Below are positions 1 to 7,093 of a stretch of DNA of 64,000 nucleotides, piece after piece. The notes under the pieces were generated by a model that saw nothing but the letters and a program-made list of their open reading frames with translations, was not told where the DNA came from and ran no database searches. Every line of letters begins with the position of its first letter. Position 1 is the stretch's first letter. The DNA is from CAZCEC01 sp964497615 (GTDB taxonomy: Bacteria; Chloroflexota; Anaerolineae; Anaerolineales; UBA6663). Where the stretch lies: the NCBI GenBank assembly GCA_964497615.1, contig CAZCEC010000032.1, forward strand, positions 1-64,000, written 5' to 3'. The translations under genes were made by a program, and so were the position numbers.

Positions 1-695
1 GGGCTGAAGGCGTGGCACTCGTCGATGACCAGCAGGGGCAGGGCGGCCAGGCGCTCGACGACGGCGGGGTAGGCGTCCTGCGGCCGGTCGGGATCGTAGG
101 CGTTGCGCAGCGTGTCGAGCAGGTCGGCCAGGATCCAATACTGCGCTTCGATGCCATGCTCCAGCGCCGCGCAGACGACGGCGGTGGCCAGGTAGCTCTT
201 GCCGCTGCCGTTGCCGCCCCACAGAGTCAGCCAGCCATGGCCGGCAGCCAGCAGCTCCTTGGCGCCGACGAGCGCGGCTGAGCGGGAGGCCGTGGGCGTC
301 CAGTAGCCGGCCAGGGTGTGGGTGAGCTCATCGGCCGTCAGCCGGCTGGACGCGCGCTGGTACTGCTGGCGCCGCTCGGGCGTGTTCAGGCCGCAGTCCG
401 GGCACGGGACGAGCCGGCCATACTGCGCATGGCCGACGGGCAGGTCCGGCACGCGGACCAGGCCGACATCGTGGCACGTGGCGCAGACGGCGCTCTCGCG
501 CGCCTGAGTCGGGACGCGCGGCTCGACGACGGGCCGGCCTTCGCGCGATCCGCGGATGTACTCCACGTAGGCGCGCGCATCGTCGTCGAGCGGCTCGCGC
601 TCAGCGCGCCGGCGGGATCTTGAACGTGGCTGGCTTGCGGCCGATCTCGACTCCGCCAGCGCTTCGAGCGCCGCGGCGAGCACCTTGTCCGTCAT
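1..695 (-). CDS. DnaC-like helicase loader ATPase (partial)
   Basis: The gene runs off the left edge; about 231 N-terminal residues are visible. They carry a zinc-ribbon-like set (Cys71/Cys74, Cys98/Cys101), a Walker A loop GGNGSGKS at 160-167 and a Walker B strand LLVIDE at 211-216. This is the layout of phage DnaC-type loaders, which use ATP to place the replicative helicase on DNA melted by an initiator. The ATG has GGAGG five bases upstream, so the start is secure although it lies 95 bases inside the end of the initiator-like gene. The initiator-loader order copies lambda O-P. IstB transposase helpers share this fold, but no transposase is adjacent. The C-terminal half cannot be seen. Confidence 0.85.
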   Translation of the reverse strand, partial: MTDKVLAAALEALAESRSAASQPRSRSRRRAEREPLDDDARAYVEYIRGSREGRPVVEPRVPTQARESAVCATCHDVGLVRVPDLPVGHAQYGRLVPCPDCGLNTPERRQQYQRASSRLTADELTHTLAGYWTPTASRSAALVGAKELLAAGHGWLTLWGGNGSGKSYLATAVVCAALEHGIEAQYWILADLLDTLRNAYDPDRPQDAYPAVVERLAALPLLVIDECHAFS

Positions 696-1665
696 GCTGA
701 CCTCCGTTGGTGATTCGTGGGGGGATGCCGTCGCGATACCACTCCAGCGCCCAGCCCCATCCCTGGCTAGCTTTGCCGCGGGAATGCCACTCGCGGTAAC
801 AGGCGCGCAGCTTGGCCGCGTCGGGTTCGGGTCCAAGAACGTCGGTGAGCTCGTCGATCAAGCCGTCCGGCACCATCAGGCCGGCGATCTGCTTGAGCAG
901 CTTGATCTGCGGGCGATCCCACCTGGCCGAAGGGGCCGGCGGCGCTCCGTGGTGGTGGTTCTTAACTGGTTGATTCTTAATTGGTTGATTCTTTACCTCA
1001 CCTGGTGAGGGCTTCTTTCGTGTGGTGAGGGCCGCTTTCACCTGGTGAGGGCCGCTTTCACCTGGTGAGGGTTGCATCCAGCCGCGCTGTAGGAGCAGGG
1101 ACACAAACTCCTGACCCGTCATGGCGCCCTTGGCGGCGTTGCAGACCGAGCAACTGGCGACCAGGTTGGATTCATCATCGGTGCCGCCGCGGGATTTAGG
1201 CATCCAATGGTCGAGAACCTGTGACTCGCCGCCGCAGAAAACGCACACTTCGGATCTCAGTCCGAAAGACTTGGCCTGCTCGAAGTCGGACAGAGTCCAT
1301 GGTTTGGCCGGAGGTTGAGGTTTGGGCGCGATCAGCTTGCGTCTGGGCGCTTCGCGGCCCGAATAGCGCGTGAAGTTCTCGGACCATTTATCGACCACGG
1401 CGATGATGACGCCGTGCGGTTTTTGATCGTCAAGCTCAATCCAGCCCTTATCGGCCAGAGCGCGCCGCTTGATCGACACCTGAGCCACACTCATGCAGCA
1501 CTTCGTGGCCGTAGTGGACAGGCTTTCCCAGCACGTGCCGACGCGCTTGTAGTGGGCCAGGAGCCTGAATTCGTAGGGATCCAGGCCGGCGTCGTCGTAG
1601 AGGTTGGGGAGCTCGGTGCGGTACTTGCGCAGGTCGGAGCGGTCAATGATCTGCTGGTCGCTCAT
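601..1665 (-). CDS. Phage replication initiator-like protein with embedded HNH domain
   Basis: 354 residues. The N-terminal third (about 28-95) reads as a winged helix-turn-helix as in phage replication initiators. The middle (about 137-187) is a complete HNH nuclease-type zinc module: CVFC at 141-144, LDHW at 151-154 and CSVC at 172-175. A low-complexity stretch (195-232) is encoded by tandem DNA repeats that look like an origin, and the C-terminal part (about 245-325) resembles the tail domain of phage initiators. The start forms an ATGA overlap with the upstream nuclease-like gene, and a helicase loader follows, so a lambda O role is inferred: binding the origin and recruiting the loader. 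The HNH domain is unusual in such a protein and may be a domesticated or mobile insertion. The C-terminus overlaps the loader gene by 95 bases. Confidence 0.7.
   Translation of the reverse strand: MSDQQIIDRSDLRKYRTELPNLYDDAGLDPYEFRLLAHYKRVGTCWESLSTTATKCCMSVAQVSIKRRALADKGWIELDDQKPHGVIIAVVDKWSENFTRYSGREAPRRKLIAPKPQPPAKPWTLSDFEQAKSFGLRSEVCVFCGGESQVLDHWMPKSRGGTDDESNLVASCSVCNAAKGAMTGQEFVSLLLQRGWMQPSPGESGPHQVKAALTTRKKPSPGEVKNQPIKNQPVKNHHHGAPPAPSARWDRPQIKLLKQIAGLMVPDGLIDELTDVLGPEPDAAKLRACYREWHSRGKASQGWGWALEWYRDGIPPRITNGGQHDGQGARRGARSAGGVEIGRKPATFKIPPAR
959..1080. other. Probable phage replication origin: iterons plus AT-rich repeats
   Basis: Four tandem 20-base units fill 1001-1080 exactly; each holds a form of CACC-T-GGTG, a small palindrome, followed by GAGGG and a CTTTC-like spacer. 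Beside them (961-990) two 15-base units, CTTAACTGGTTGATT and CTTAATTGGTTGATT, make the most AT-rich patch of the gene. Because 20 is not a multiple of three, the units are read in different frames of the host gene and give different peptides, so the repeat is kept or made at the DNA level. Iterons next to an AT-rich melting region inside an initiator gene and upstream of a helicase loader is the layout of lambda ori in gene O. Confidence 0.65.
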
Positions 1666-2324
1666 GGCCGGAAGCCGTCTTCCAGCGCGGCCCAGTACGG
1701 CGCGTTCTCTCCGGCGCTATCGTGGGACCCGTCCCAGTCGAAGCGGGCGCTGGGAAAGATTTCGTCCAGGCGAGCCACCGGCACGAGCGGCGTGCCATAG
1801 TCCGTATCTATGAATCGGAACAGGACGTAGGGATCGTTGCTGCCGCCAGTGGGCACGCGCTGAATACGGCAGCGCTTGGCCGCCCAACCCGCGATGCGCT
1901 GCGCCAGGGTAAACATCTCGCCCCCCCATTTGGGCGGCACGTTGACCTGGAACGGGTCGAGGTGCAGGACATTGACGGCGCCGAAGCGCGGCGTGTACAC
2001 AAAGACATCCAGACCCCATAACCGGGCGGCAGTCAGCAGATGGGCATACGAGAACAGGTCAATGCTCAGGTTGCCGGTTTCGGTTCGGAACGTCGTCTTG
2101 GCATCGACTACGACGGTTTGTCCGGCGTGGTCAGCCAGCAGGTCCGGAAGGTGGCTGAGGTAGGCCCGGCCGGGGGTGTTGACCTCCCAGCGGGGATGAT
2201 CGCGCAAATTCTCCACGCCCATCGAAACGACGACAATGCCGGCCTGGCGCAGGCGCCGCTTGATGCGCTCGCTCATCCGGTCGTGCTTGCCCTGCATGAC
2301 ACGATTCATCTCATTCATGTTCAC
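1662..2324 (-). CDS. PD-(D/E)XK-like nuclease
   Basis: 220 residues. The central part shows the core of the PD-(D/E)XK fold: Pro60-Asp61, then a hydrophobic strand VVV leading to Asp74-Ala-Lys76, with Glu38 upstream as a possible first acidic residue. Enzymes of this fold cut or resolve DNA (phage resolvases, recombination exonucleases, restriction enzymes). It sits between the ParB-methyltransferase gene and the replication initiator, with a 14-base overlap upstream and an ATGA overlap downstream, so it is translated with the replication operon. A role in recombination or junction processing during replication is inferred. A restriction-like role next to the methyltransferase is the main alternative. 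ATG at 2318 is a possible later start. Confidence 0.55.
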   Translation of the reverse strand: MNMNEMNRVMQGKHDRMSERIKRRLRQAGIVVVSMGVENLRDHPRWEVNTPGRAYLSHLPDLLADHAGQTVVVDAKTTFRTETGNLSIDLFSYAHLLTAARLWGLDVFVYTPRFGAVNVLHLDPFQVNVPPKWGGEMFTLAQRIAGWAAKRCRIQRVPTGGSNDPYVLFRFIDTDYGTPLVPVARLDEIFPSARFDWDGSHDSAGENAPYWAALEDGFRP

Positions 2325-3666
2325 CTACCAGGATGTGCAGATGCTTGCGCATGAGCCAGCGGTTCTTGCGCGCGCTCTCGATCCAGAACCCTGTCTCGCT
2401 GGCGGGTTCGTTGTAGACGCTGATGATGTGCTCGATGAGCTGCCAGCCGTTGGTGCGCATGAGGTCGGCCATGATGACGGGCAGGTCATAGAACCTCGCT
2501 TTGTGACGAAAGCTCGACATGCAGACAGCGATTCGCCCGTGCGTCCAGTAACCGAAGATGCGGCCCATCTGAGTGCAGAAAGCGGCCAGGTCTTTATTGC
2601 TCAGATCCTTGGGGTTGTCGCTGTACTCGCCCTGCTTCTGCGGGCCATACGGGGGATCGAGGAAGACGAAGTCCGGGGCGCGGTCTAGCTTTGGCGGGGC
2701 ATCCGAAATATCGTGCTTGCGGATGTCGGGGCGCGTGGGGTGCAGATCGTATCCCACGCAGGCGCGGTTCACCATATCGGCCGCCACATCCAGGGTCATG
2801 CCCCCGCCGCAGCACGGGTCCAGGATCAGGTCGCCCGGCTTGGTGAACAGGGCGAACAGGTTTTGGGCGATCATGGCCGGCAGGTTGCCGGGGTGCTTGA
2901 CGCCGAACTCGGGATCGCGCCCGCCGGTCCAGACGGTGTGATAGGGAAGCACGAAGTTGAGCGGGTCGCCGAACTCGGCCAGGATGGTATCGGCTTCGCT
3001 GGTGGTCAGTCCGAATTTTTCAGCCACGGCCGCTTTGCGCTGGCCGCCGGTGTAGGCTTCGAGCAGGTTGTTCTTGAAGCGGGCAATGCCTTCGGCAATC
3101 GTGCTTTGGCTGACGCCGCGCGCCTTAGCAATGACCGTCTGCTTCTCACCCGCCAGGGCTTGCCGGACAATGGCGGGCCAATCTTTATCGGCAATCGTTT
3201 TGCGCTTGTCGCCGTTTTTGCCGTTATTTCCGCCATTATCGGAAGGTCGGTTTCCGACACTGCCGATAATTTCAGTGATGGTATTTCGCGCCAGCCCCAC
3301 CAGATCAGCCACCTGGGCCTGGGTCATGCCGTCGCGGCTATATAGGTCACAGATAAGCTGGTTGCGCTCGGCACGGCTCAAGGGGACGCCATGAGCCGCG
3401 TTCAGGCTGTAGGCGGTCTGGCGCAGTTGGTGATCGGGCACGTCCAATTCTTCAACAATCACCGCGTCAACCCCGGCGCGCCGGGCGGCTTCGTGGCGGT
3501 GAAAGCCGTCCACGATGCGCAGGGTGCCGGCCTGCACCTTGAGCGCCTTCTGATGACCGGCCTGGTACATCTCCACGTAACGCTCGATGGCGTCGGCATC
3601 TGTGCCAAAGCGCGGCTGGAAGGTCCGGTCGGCGATGAGTTTCTTGAGCGGGACTTTCTTGGTCAT
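2311..3666 (-). CDS. ParB/Srx-domain protein fused to DNA methyltransferase
   Basis: 451 residues with three parts. Residues 1-105 are a ParB/Sulfiredoxin-type domain with the box GFHRHEA at 54-60. About 95-200 hold helix-turn-helix segments (for example TQAQVADLVGLARNTI). From about 235 there is a SAM-dependent DNA methyltransferase: motif X around HPGNLP, motif I DPCCGGGMTL at 283-292 and motif IV DPPY at 337-340, typical of N6-adenine or N4-cytosine enzymes. Such fusions are known in phages and plasmids, where the ParB part may supply binding or nucleotide hydrolysis. It begins with an ATGA overlap to the zinc-ribbon gene and heads the replication genes. Modification of phage DNA against host restriction is the likely role. 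Confidence 0.85.
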   Translation of the reverse strand: MTKKVPLKKLIADRTFQPRFGTDADAIERYVEMYQAGHQKALKVQAGTLRIVDGFHRHEAARRAGVDAVIVEELDVPDHQLRQTAYSLNAAHGVPLSRAERNQLICDLYSRDGMTQAQVADLVGLARNTITEIIGSVGNRPSDNGGNNGKNGDKRKTIADKDWPAIVRQALAGEKQTVIAKARGVSQSTIAEGIARFKNNLLEAYTGGQRKAAVAEKFGLTTSEADTILAEFGDPLNFVLPYHTVWTGGRDPEFGVKHPGNLPAMIAQNLFALFTKPGDLILDPCCGGGMTLDVAADMVNRACVGYDLHPTRPDIRKHDISDAPPKLDRAPDFVFLDPPYGPQKQGEYSDNPKDLSNKDLAAFCTQMGRIFGYWTHGRIAVCMSSFRHKARFYDLPVIMADLMRTNGWQLIEHIISVYNEPASETGFWIESARKNRWLMRKHLHILVGEHE

Positions 3667-3881
3667 TGCCAGCGAATCTCCTTGACGTGGCCGCAGACGC
3701 GGCAGGCCGCGCGCTCGGTGTGAAGGCCGTCATGGGCCATGGTGACGTCGGCGTCGTGATCGGTGATGGCCTGGCAGGTGGGGCAGAGGATGAACAGGCG
3801 GTAGACATTGGCGGGCAGGTCTTCGTCGCGGGCGCGTCCGCGGGCGGCGGCCATCTCGAGGAAAGTTGCGGGCAGATTCAT
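3663..3881 (-). CDS. Small zinc-ribbon protein
   Basis: 72 residues with a four-cysteine zinc-ribbon pattern: CPTC at 33-36 and CRVC at 60-63. First gene of the minus-strand early operon, about 140 bases downstream of the predicted promoter at 4023-4051, and joined to the methyltransferase fusion by an ATGA overlap. Proteins of this size in phage early operons often bind DNA or RNA polymerase, but nothing here shows which. Function unknown. Confidence 0.6.
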   Translation of the reverse strand: MNLPATFLEMAAARGRARDEDLPANVYRLFILCPTCQAITDHDADVTMAHDGLHTERAACRVCGHVKEIRWQ

Positions 3882-4149
3882 GCGGTGATCCTTGTCGCTC
3901 CTGGCCTCCGATCAGCACGGAAGGGCCGGCTGGGGGAGGTTTGCTAAGGACATCGCTTCGCCGGGGGGCTTCGATGCTGCGCGGAGACCAGGAGGCAGAT
4001 ACACTTGTCCTTAGCAAGTGTCATAATAGACAGTTTTACAGGACAAGTAAATAGCCTGGCGTCTGGAAGTAGGGAGACAAACCCAGTTGCGCGGGACGGG
4101 GAACGGGGCTAGACTGGCGGGCGCAATTCAGCGGGGAAAGGGGATCGGT
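3882..4149. promoter_or_regulatory. Divergent early control region with inverted repeats
   Basis: 268 bases without a gene between the minus early operon and the plus lipoprotein genes. TGCTAAGGACA (3942-3952) is inverted as TGTCCTTAGCA (4006-4016), and the octamer ACTTGTCC (4003-4010) is inverted as GGACAAGT (4041-4048), which overlaps the -35 of the minus promoter. CACTTG/CAAGTG arms also flank 4002-4020. The repeats around a promoter suggest repressor operators. A weak plus promoter may lie at 4087-4115 (TTGCGC, 17 bases, TAGACT). The operator sequence differs from the palindrome beside the repressor gene at 39.7 kb. Confidence 0.55.
4023..4051 (-). promoter_or_regulatory. Promoter of the early minus-strand operon
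   Basis: On the minus strand, -35 TTTACT (4046-4051), a spacer of 17 bases, and -10 TATTAT (4023-4028), a good sigma-70-like match. It points to the zinc-ribbon, methyltransferase and replication genes. One arm of the ACTTGTCC inverted repeat overlaps the -35. Confidence 0.6.
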
Positions 4150-4869
4150 GTGCGAATCAACCTGACAACAGTGAGCTTGATCGGCCTGGCGCTTTTGGTG
4201 TCCGGCTGCGGGCCATCGGCCGCAAGTGTGGAAACCGCCATAGCGCAGACTCAGATCGCGGCGTCTACGTCCACACCAAGTTCGACTCCTACCGTTCCGA
4301 CTTCGACGTCCACTTCAACGCCTCCGCCGTCAGCCACCCAATCCTCAACTAGCACCCCAACACCGACCGAAACCATACAGGCGTCAGCAACGCCCATGCC
4401 ATCGCTCGAGATGGTGGCGGTCACATTCGAGGATGTGGACGCTCTCTTGCCCAACCAATATCGGGCAACTTACCTGGAGGTTGATCCGGTGCTTGGTGGT
4501 ATTGAGGCTGAGGAAATCTACACGCGAATGTTCCTCACAGGAGGTGCTTACGGCACTCTCTTGATGGAGCTGTACCGGTTTTCCAATCGCGCGACAGCAA
4601 ACCGAGCAGTTTCAGCGGGCAACATCACGTATGAGCCAGACGGTGATCCTGTAGGAATGCCGGCACGGTTAAGTGTGCCTCCCAACGCCTGGGCACGCGA
4701 CATAGGCTCACACATCGTTTATTGCTATTCAAGCGGACCAGTGATGGTGCTGTCGTTCTTGACCCTCGCCGGAATTGACGATGATGAATCGGTGGAAGCC
4801 GCGGCTGCGTTCCTGGGACTTGTCGGGCAGATCCAAGAGCGCCGGCTGATCGATGCCGGATATGAATAA
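4150..4869 (+). CDS. Phage-encoded lipoprotein with Thr/Ser/Pro linker
   Basis: About 239 residues from a GTG at 4150, chosen because GGGGAAAGGGG lies just upstream and because it gives a short lipoprotein signal with lipobox LVSGC (Cys20). An in-frame start at 4087 would put 21 extra residues before the signal. After the acylated cysteine come about 70 residues rich in Thr, Ser and Pro, like the stalks of Chloroflexota surface lipoproteins, then a compact domain of about 140 residues that I do not recognise. It is followed by a second lipoprotein in the same direction and lies outside the structural genes, so it is probably a lysogenic conversion (moron) gene acting at the host surface, for example in superinfection exclusion. 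Confidence 0.7.
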   Translation: MRINLTTVSLIGLALLVSGCGPSAASVETAIAQTQIAASTSTPSSTPTVPTSTSTSTPPPSATQSSTSTPTPTETIQASATPMPSLEMVAVTFEDVDALLPNQYRATYLEVDPVLGGIEAEEIYTRMFLTGGAYGTLLMELYRFSNRATANRAVSAGNITYEPDGDPVGMPARLSVPPNAWARDIGSHIVYCYSSGPVMVLSFLTLAGIDDDESVEAAAAFLGLVGQIQERRLIDAGYE

Positions 4870-4884
4870 ACTCAGGGGGGACAC

Positions 4885-5502
4885 ATGCTCCAAGTTGTTC
4901 GCTGGTTCAAGGTTGTTTTTCTGTCCGGTGTCGCAGCATTGACTTTGACCGCTTGTGCGAGCTTGACACCCGCACCACAGCCGACGCAGGCGATTGATCT
5001 TCTAGTTCCGCCACGTGCATCGGTTGAGGCCTCGGCTTCCCGAAATCGCACCAGTCCACCGCCATCAGCGACAGCCACGATGACGCCCACGATTACTGCG
5101 ACGTCCACCTACACTGATCTGCCGCTGCCCAGCGCCACGCGGACGGCCGAGCCATCAAATACACCGCGGCCGGCCCCATCGAATACCCGGCCGCCCGCGC
5201 CGACCAGCACACAACCCCCACCACCGCCGCCGACCAATACAGCGCTCCCCCTGCCTTCAGCCACGGACACAGTGTTGGCGCCGCCGCCGCCGCCTCCCAG
5301 TGATACGCCGGCGCCTGTGCCAACGACGGAGCCCACTCAGCCGCCGGCGCAGAACTGCGACCCGTCGTACCCGACGGTGTGCATCCCACCGCCGCCGCCG
5401 GACCTGGACTGCGGCGATATTCCGTATCGCAGGTTTCAGGTGCTGCCGCCCGATCCGCATGGGTTTGATCGGGACAATGACGGCATTGGGTGCGAGAGCT
5501 AG
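4885..5502 (+). CDS. Lipoprotein with proline-rich stalk and Excalibur domain
   Basis: 205 residues. Signal peptide with lipobox LTAC (Cys24), then about 130 residues rich in Pro and Thr, then a C-terminal Excalibur-type calcium-binding domain ending in DRDNDGIGCES, with cysteines framing the acidic loop. Excalibur domains occur at the end of bacterial surface proteins and nucleases; here there is no catalytic domain, only a stalk. The gene starts 15 bases after the previous lipoprotein and ends at a strong hairpin, so the two form one short operon. A surface or exclusion role in the lysogen is inferred. Confidence 0.7.
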   Translation: MLQVVRWFKVVFLSGVAALTLTACASLTPAPQPTQAIDLLVPPRASVEASASRNRTSPPPSATATMTPTITATSTYTDLPLPSATRTAEPSNTPRPAPSNTRPPAPTSTQPPPPPPTNTALPLPSATDTVLAPPPPPPSDTPAPVPTTEPTQPPAQNCDPSYPTVCIPPPPPDLDCGDIPYRRFQVLPPDPHGFDRDNDGIGCES

Positions 5503-5518
5503 GTGAGATGCCCAAAGC

Positions 5519-5553
5519 AAACCGCCCAGGAGATGCCGTCTCCTGGGCGGTTT
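5519..5553. terminator. Hairpin terminator after the lipoprotein pair
   Basis: A 15-base perfect stem, AAACCGCCCAGGAGA paired with TCTCCTGGGCGGTTT, with loop TGCCG. It begins 16 bases after the lipoprotein stop. The T-rich arm end makes it usable on plus, and its symmetry on minus as well, where it would stop reading from the convergent gene at 5654-6763. Confidence 0.8.
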
Positions 5554-5653
5554 ATGTCCTGAAAGGACAGCCACGGTCATACTAGGGCATTCCCCTGGCC
5601 CTGTCAACGTTTCTGAGCTTGCCTTCCTAATCTCACAGAAAAAGCAGGACGGG

Positions 5654-6763
5654 TCAGGAGGCGATCTGCTCCAGATCCCACGCAGAGGGGCGTTCCTGCC
5701 CATAGGGGGCCTTCGGCTCTGTTGGCGTGTTGTGTTGCGGCTGGCTGTGGTGTTGTGTCGGCACTGCGAAGGCCACGTTTGGCGGATCGTCGCCGGTGGG
5801 GTAGGGCAGCGCCAGACGAGGCAGCTCGTCACTCAGGCGCGCGTAGTTCCAGTCCGGCGCCCAGGCAGTCCCCCGCCCTTTCTTGCCCGGCAGTGTGACT
5901 TCGGCCAGGACGCCCGCCCGCTTGCCCAGCCGGGACAAACGCCGCCAGTCCGGATCGCTCACCACAGCCGCGCCTTTAGCACCCAGGTCGCGGATCCCGA
6001 ACCCGTAGCGGTCGCCCCACCAGCAGAAGAGCCGGACCGCGTGCCGCCACGCGTGCTCGCGGCTGGGCGTGGCGGGCGCCTGCTCGATGACAGTGGGCGG
6101 CGCGTCGAGCAGACCGGGCAGGGGATAGACCCGGTAGCCGTCGCCGGGCTGCCACTCCGCCCAATGGCCGGGAGAGAGCAGCTTGAAGGCTTCGCGCGCG
6201 GTTCGGGCCTGCTCGCGCTGATATTCGACGACGACGTAGGCCAATCCACGCGTCAACACAACAACACAGAAGCTGGCGGCGAGGGCGGCCAGGGCGACGA
6301 CGGTGGTCCAGCGCAGCCAGGCCCAGAACTCGGCGGCCGACTCGGATCGCGCCTGCCGGCCGGCTGCTTCAGCCGCCTGCACCGCCGACTGCGTGGCGAT
6401 CGCGGCCGCGGCGGGAGTCTGCGCGCCGTACGTGGCAGCAGCCGACTGGGTGCGGACTGCGGCCGCGTCGGTGGCCAGAGCGACGCCGGCGACCTGGGTG
6501 AGCGACAGCGCGGCGCGGGTCTGCTCGACCGCCAGGCTATCGCGCGTGAGCTGAGCGGCGGTGGTGGACGTGGCGCGGGCGGCGGCTTCGGCCGCGGTGA
6601 CGTTGGCGACGCGGGTCGCTTCAGCCAGTGCGGTGTTCGTCGCATCGGCGACGATCCAGCCGGCCTCCAGCGCCGAAACGTCGCGCACGACCGGCGTAAC
6701 GACCACGGGCGCGCAGGCGGCCAGGCCAGTGAAGGCGATTGAGATAATGGCGATGCGGACCAT
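5654..6763 (-). CDS. Lipobox protein with coiled coil, TM segment and winged-helix-like tail
   Basis: 369 residues from ATG 6763. An earlier ATG at 6793 would leave almost no leader after the predicted promoter, so 6763 is preferred. It opens with a signal ending in a lipobox (TGLAAC). Then come about 120 Ala/Thr-rich residues likely to form a coiled coil, a clear membrane segment around 155-180, and a C-terminal domain of about 150 residues. The stretch from SDPDWRRLSRLGKRAG to an RGTAW turn resembles a winged helix. Such a chain could connect a surface or periplasmic coil to a cytoplasmic DNA-binding domain, but that is inference. It has its own promoter and convergent terminator. No family recognised. 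Confidence 0.55.
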   Translation of the reverse strand: MVRIAIISIAFTGLAACAPVVVTPVVRDVSALEAGWIVADATNTALAEATRVANVTAAEAAARATSTTAAQLTRDSLAVEQTRAALSLTQVAGVALATDAAAVRTQSAAATYGAQTPAAAAIATQSAVQAAEAAGRQARSESAAEFWAWLRWTTVVALAALAASFCVVVLTRGLAYVVVEYQREQARTAREAFKLLSPGHWAEWQPGDGYRVYPLPGLLDAPPTVIEQAPATPSREHAWRHAVRLFCWWGDRYGFGIRDLGAKGAAVVSDPDWRRLSRLGKRAGVLAEVTLPGKKGRGTAWAPDWNYARLSDELPRLALPYPTGDDPPNVAFAVPTQHHSQPQHNTPTEPKAPYGQERPSAWDLEQIAS

Positions 6764-6804
6764 GGTGGATAGATCGGCGTCCCGGCGCGGCATTACTAGT
6801 CTGG

Positions 6805-6833
6805 ATGGTATAGCAAATCGGGAGGCCGGTCAA
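6805..6833 (-). promoter_or_regulatory. Promoter of the 5654-6763 gene
   Basis: On minus, -35 TTGACC (6828-6833) with -10 TACCAT at 17 bases (6805-6810) or TATACC at 15 bases (6807-6812). It lies just after the terminator at 6853-6877, so the gene is a separate unit. Confidence 0.5.
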
Positions 6834-6852
6834 GACTTTTTGGGAAACAAGA

Positions 6853-6877
6853 AAGGGCGCCCCTAGCGGGCGCCCTT
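6853..6877 (-). terminator. Terminator of the small HTH gene
   Basis: A 10-base perfect stem AAGGGCGCCC/GGGCGCCCTT with a 5-base loop that includes the TAG stop of the HTH gene; on minus it is followed by a T-rich run (TTTCTTGTTT). A typical intrinsic terminator. Confidence 0.75.
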
Positions 6878-7093
6878 CTGCTTGGCGGGTGGTTTGCGCT
6901 TGCGGCCCGGCGGCGGCATATTGGCCTTGATCTGCTTCATGCGCTGAAGCTCTTCCTCGGTGAAGGTCAGGCTTCGGCCGACCAGCTTGCCCATGCCCTT
7001 GAAGTAGCCGCTTTCGTACAGGTGGTACTTGACGGTGGCAGGATGCCAGCCGAGTTCCTCGGCGATCTCTTTCAGCGAATACGGTTCCGGCAT
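6863..7093 (-). CDS. Small MerR-like helix-turn-helix protein
   Basis: 76 residues from ATG 7093, preceded by a purine-rich GGGAAAAGG site. The N-terminal half (SLKEIAEELGWHPATVKYHL) is a MerR/excisionase-type helix-turn-helix, followed by a glycine-linked wing (KLVGRSLTFTEEEL) and a basic tail of Lys, Arg and Pro. Proteins of this size act in phages as excisionases, Cro-like regulators or binding factors. No integrase is visible nearby, so excisionase activity cannot be argued. Its 5' leader contains a decayed copy of the end of the neighbouring gene. Confidence 0.6.
   Translation of the reverse strand: MPEPYSLKEIAEELGWHPATVKYHLYESGYFKGMGKLVGRSLTFTEEELQRMKQIKANMPPPGRKRKPPAKQKGAR

Noticed and set aside
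3942..4016. attachment site from the 11-bp inverted repeat
   Set aside because: The repeat is inverted, not direct, and lies around a promoter inside the phage, so operator use fits better.
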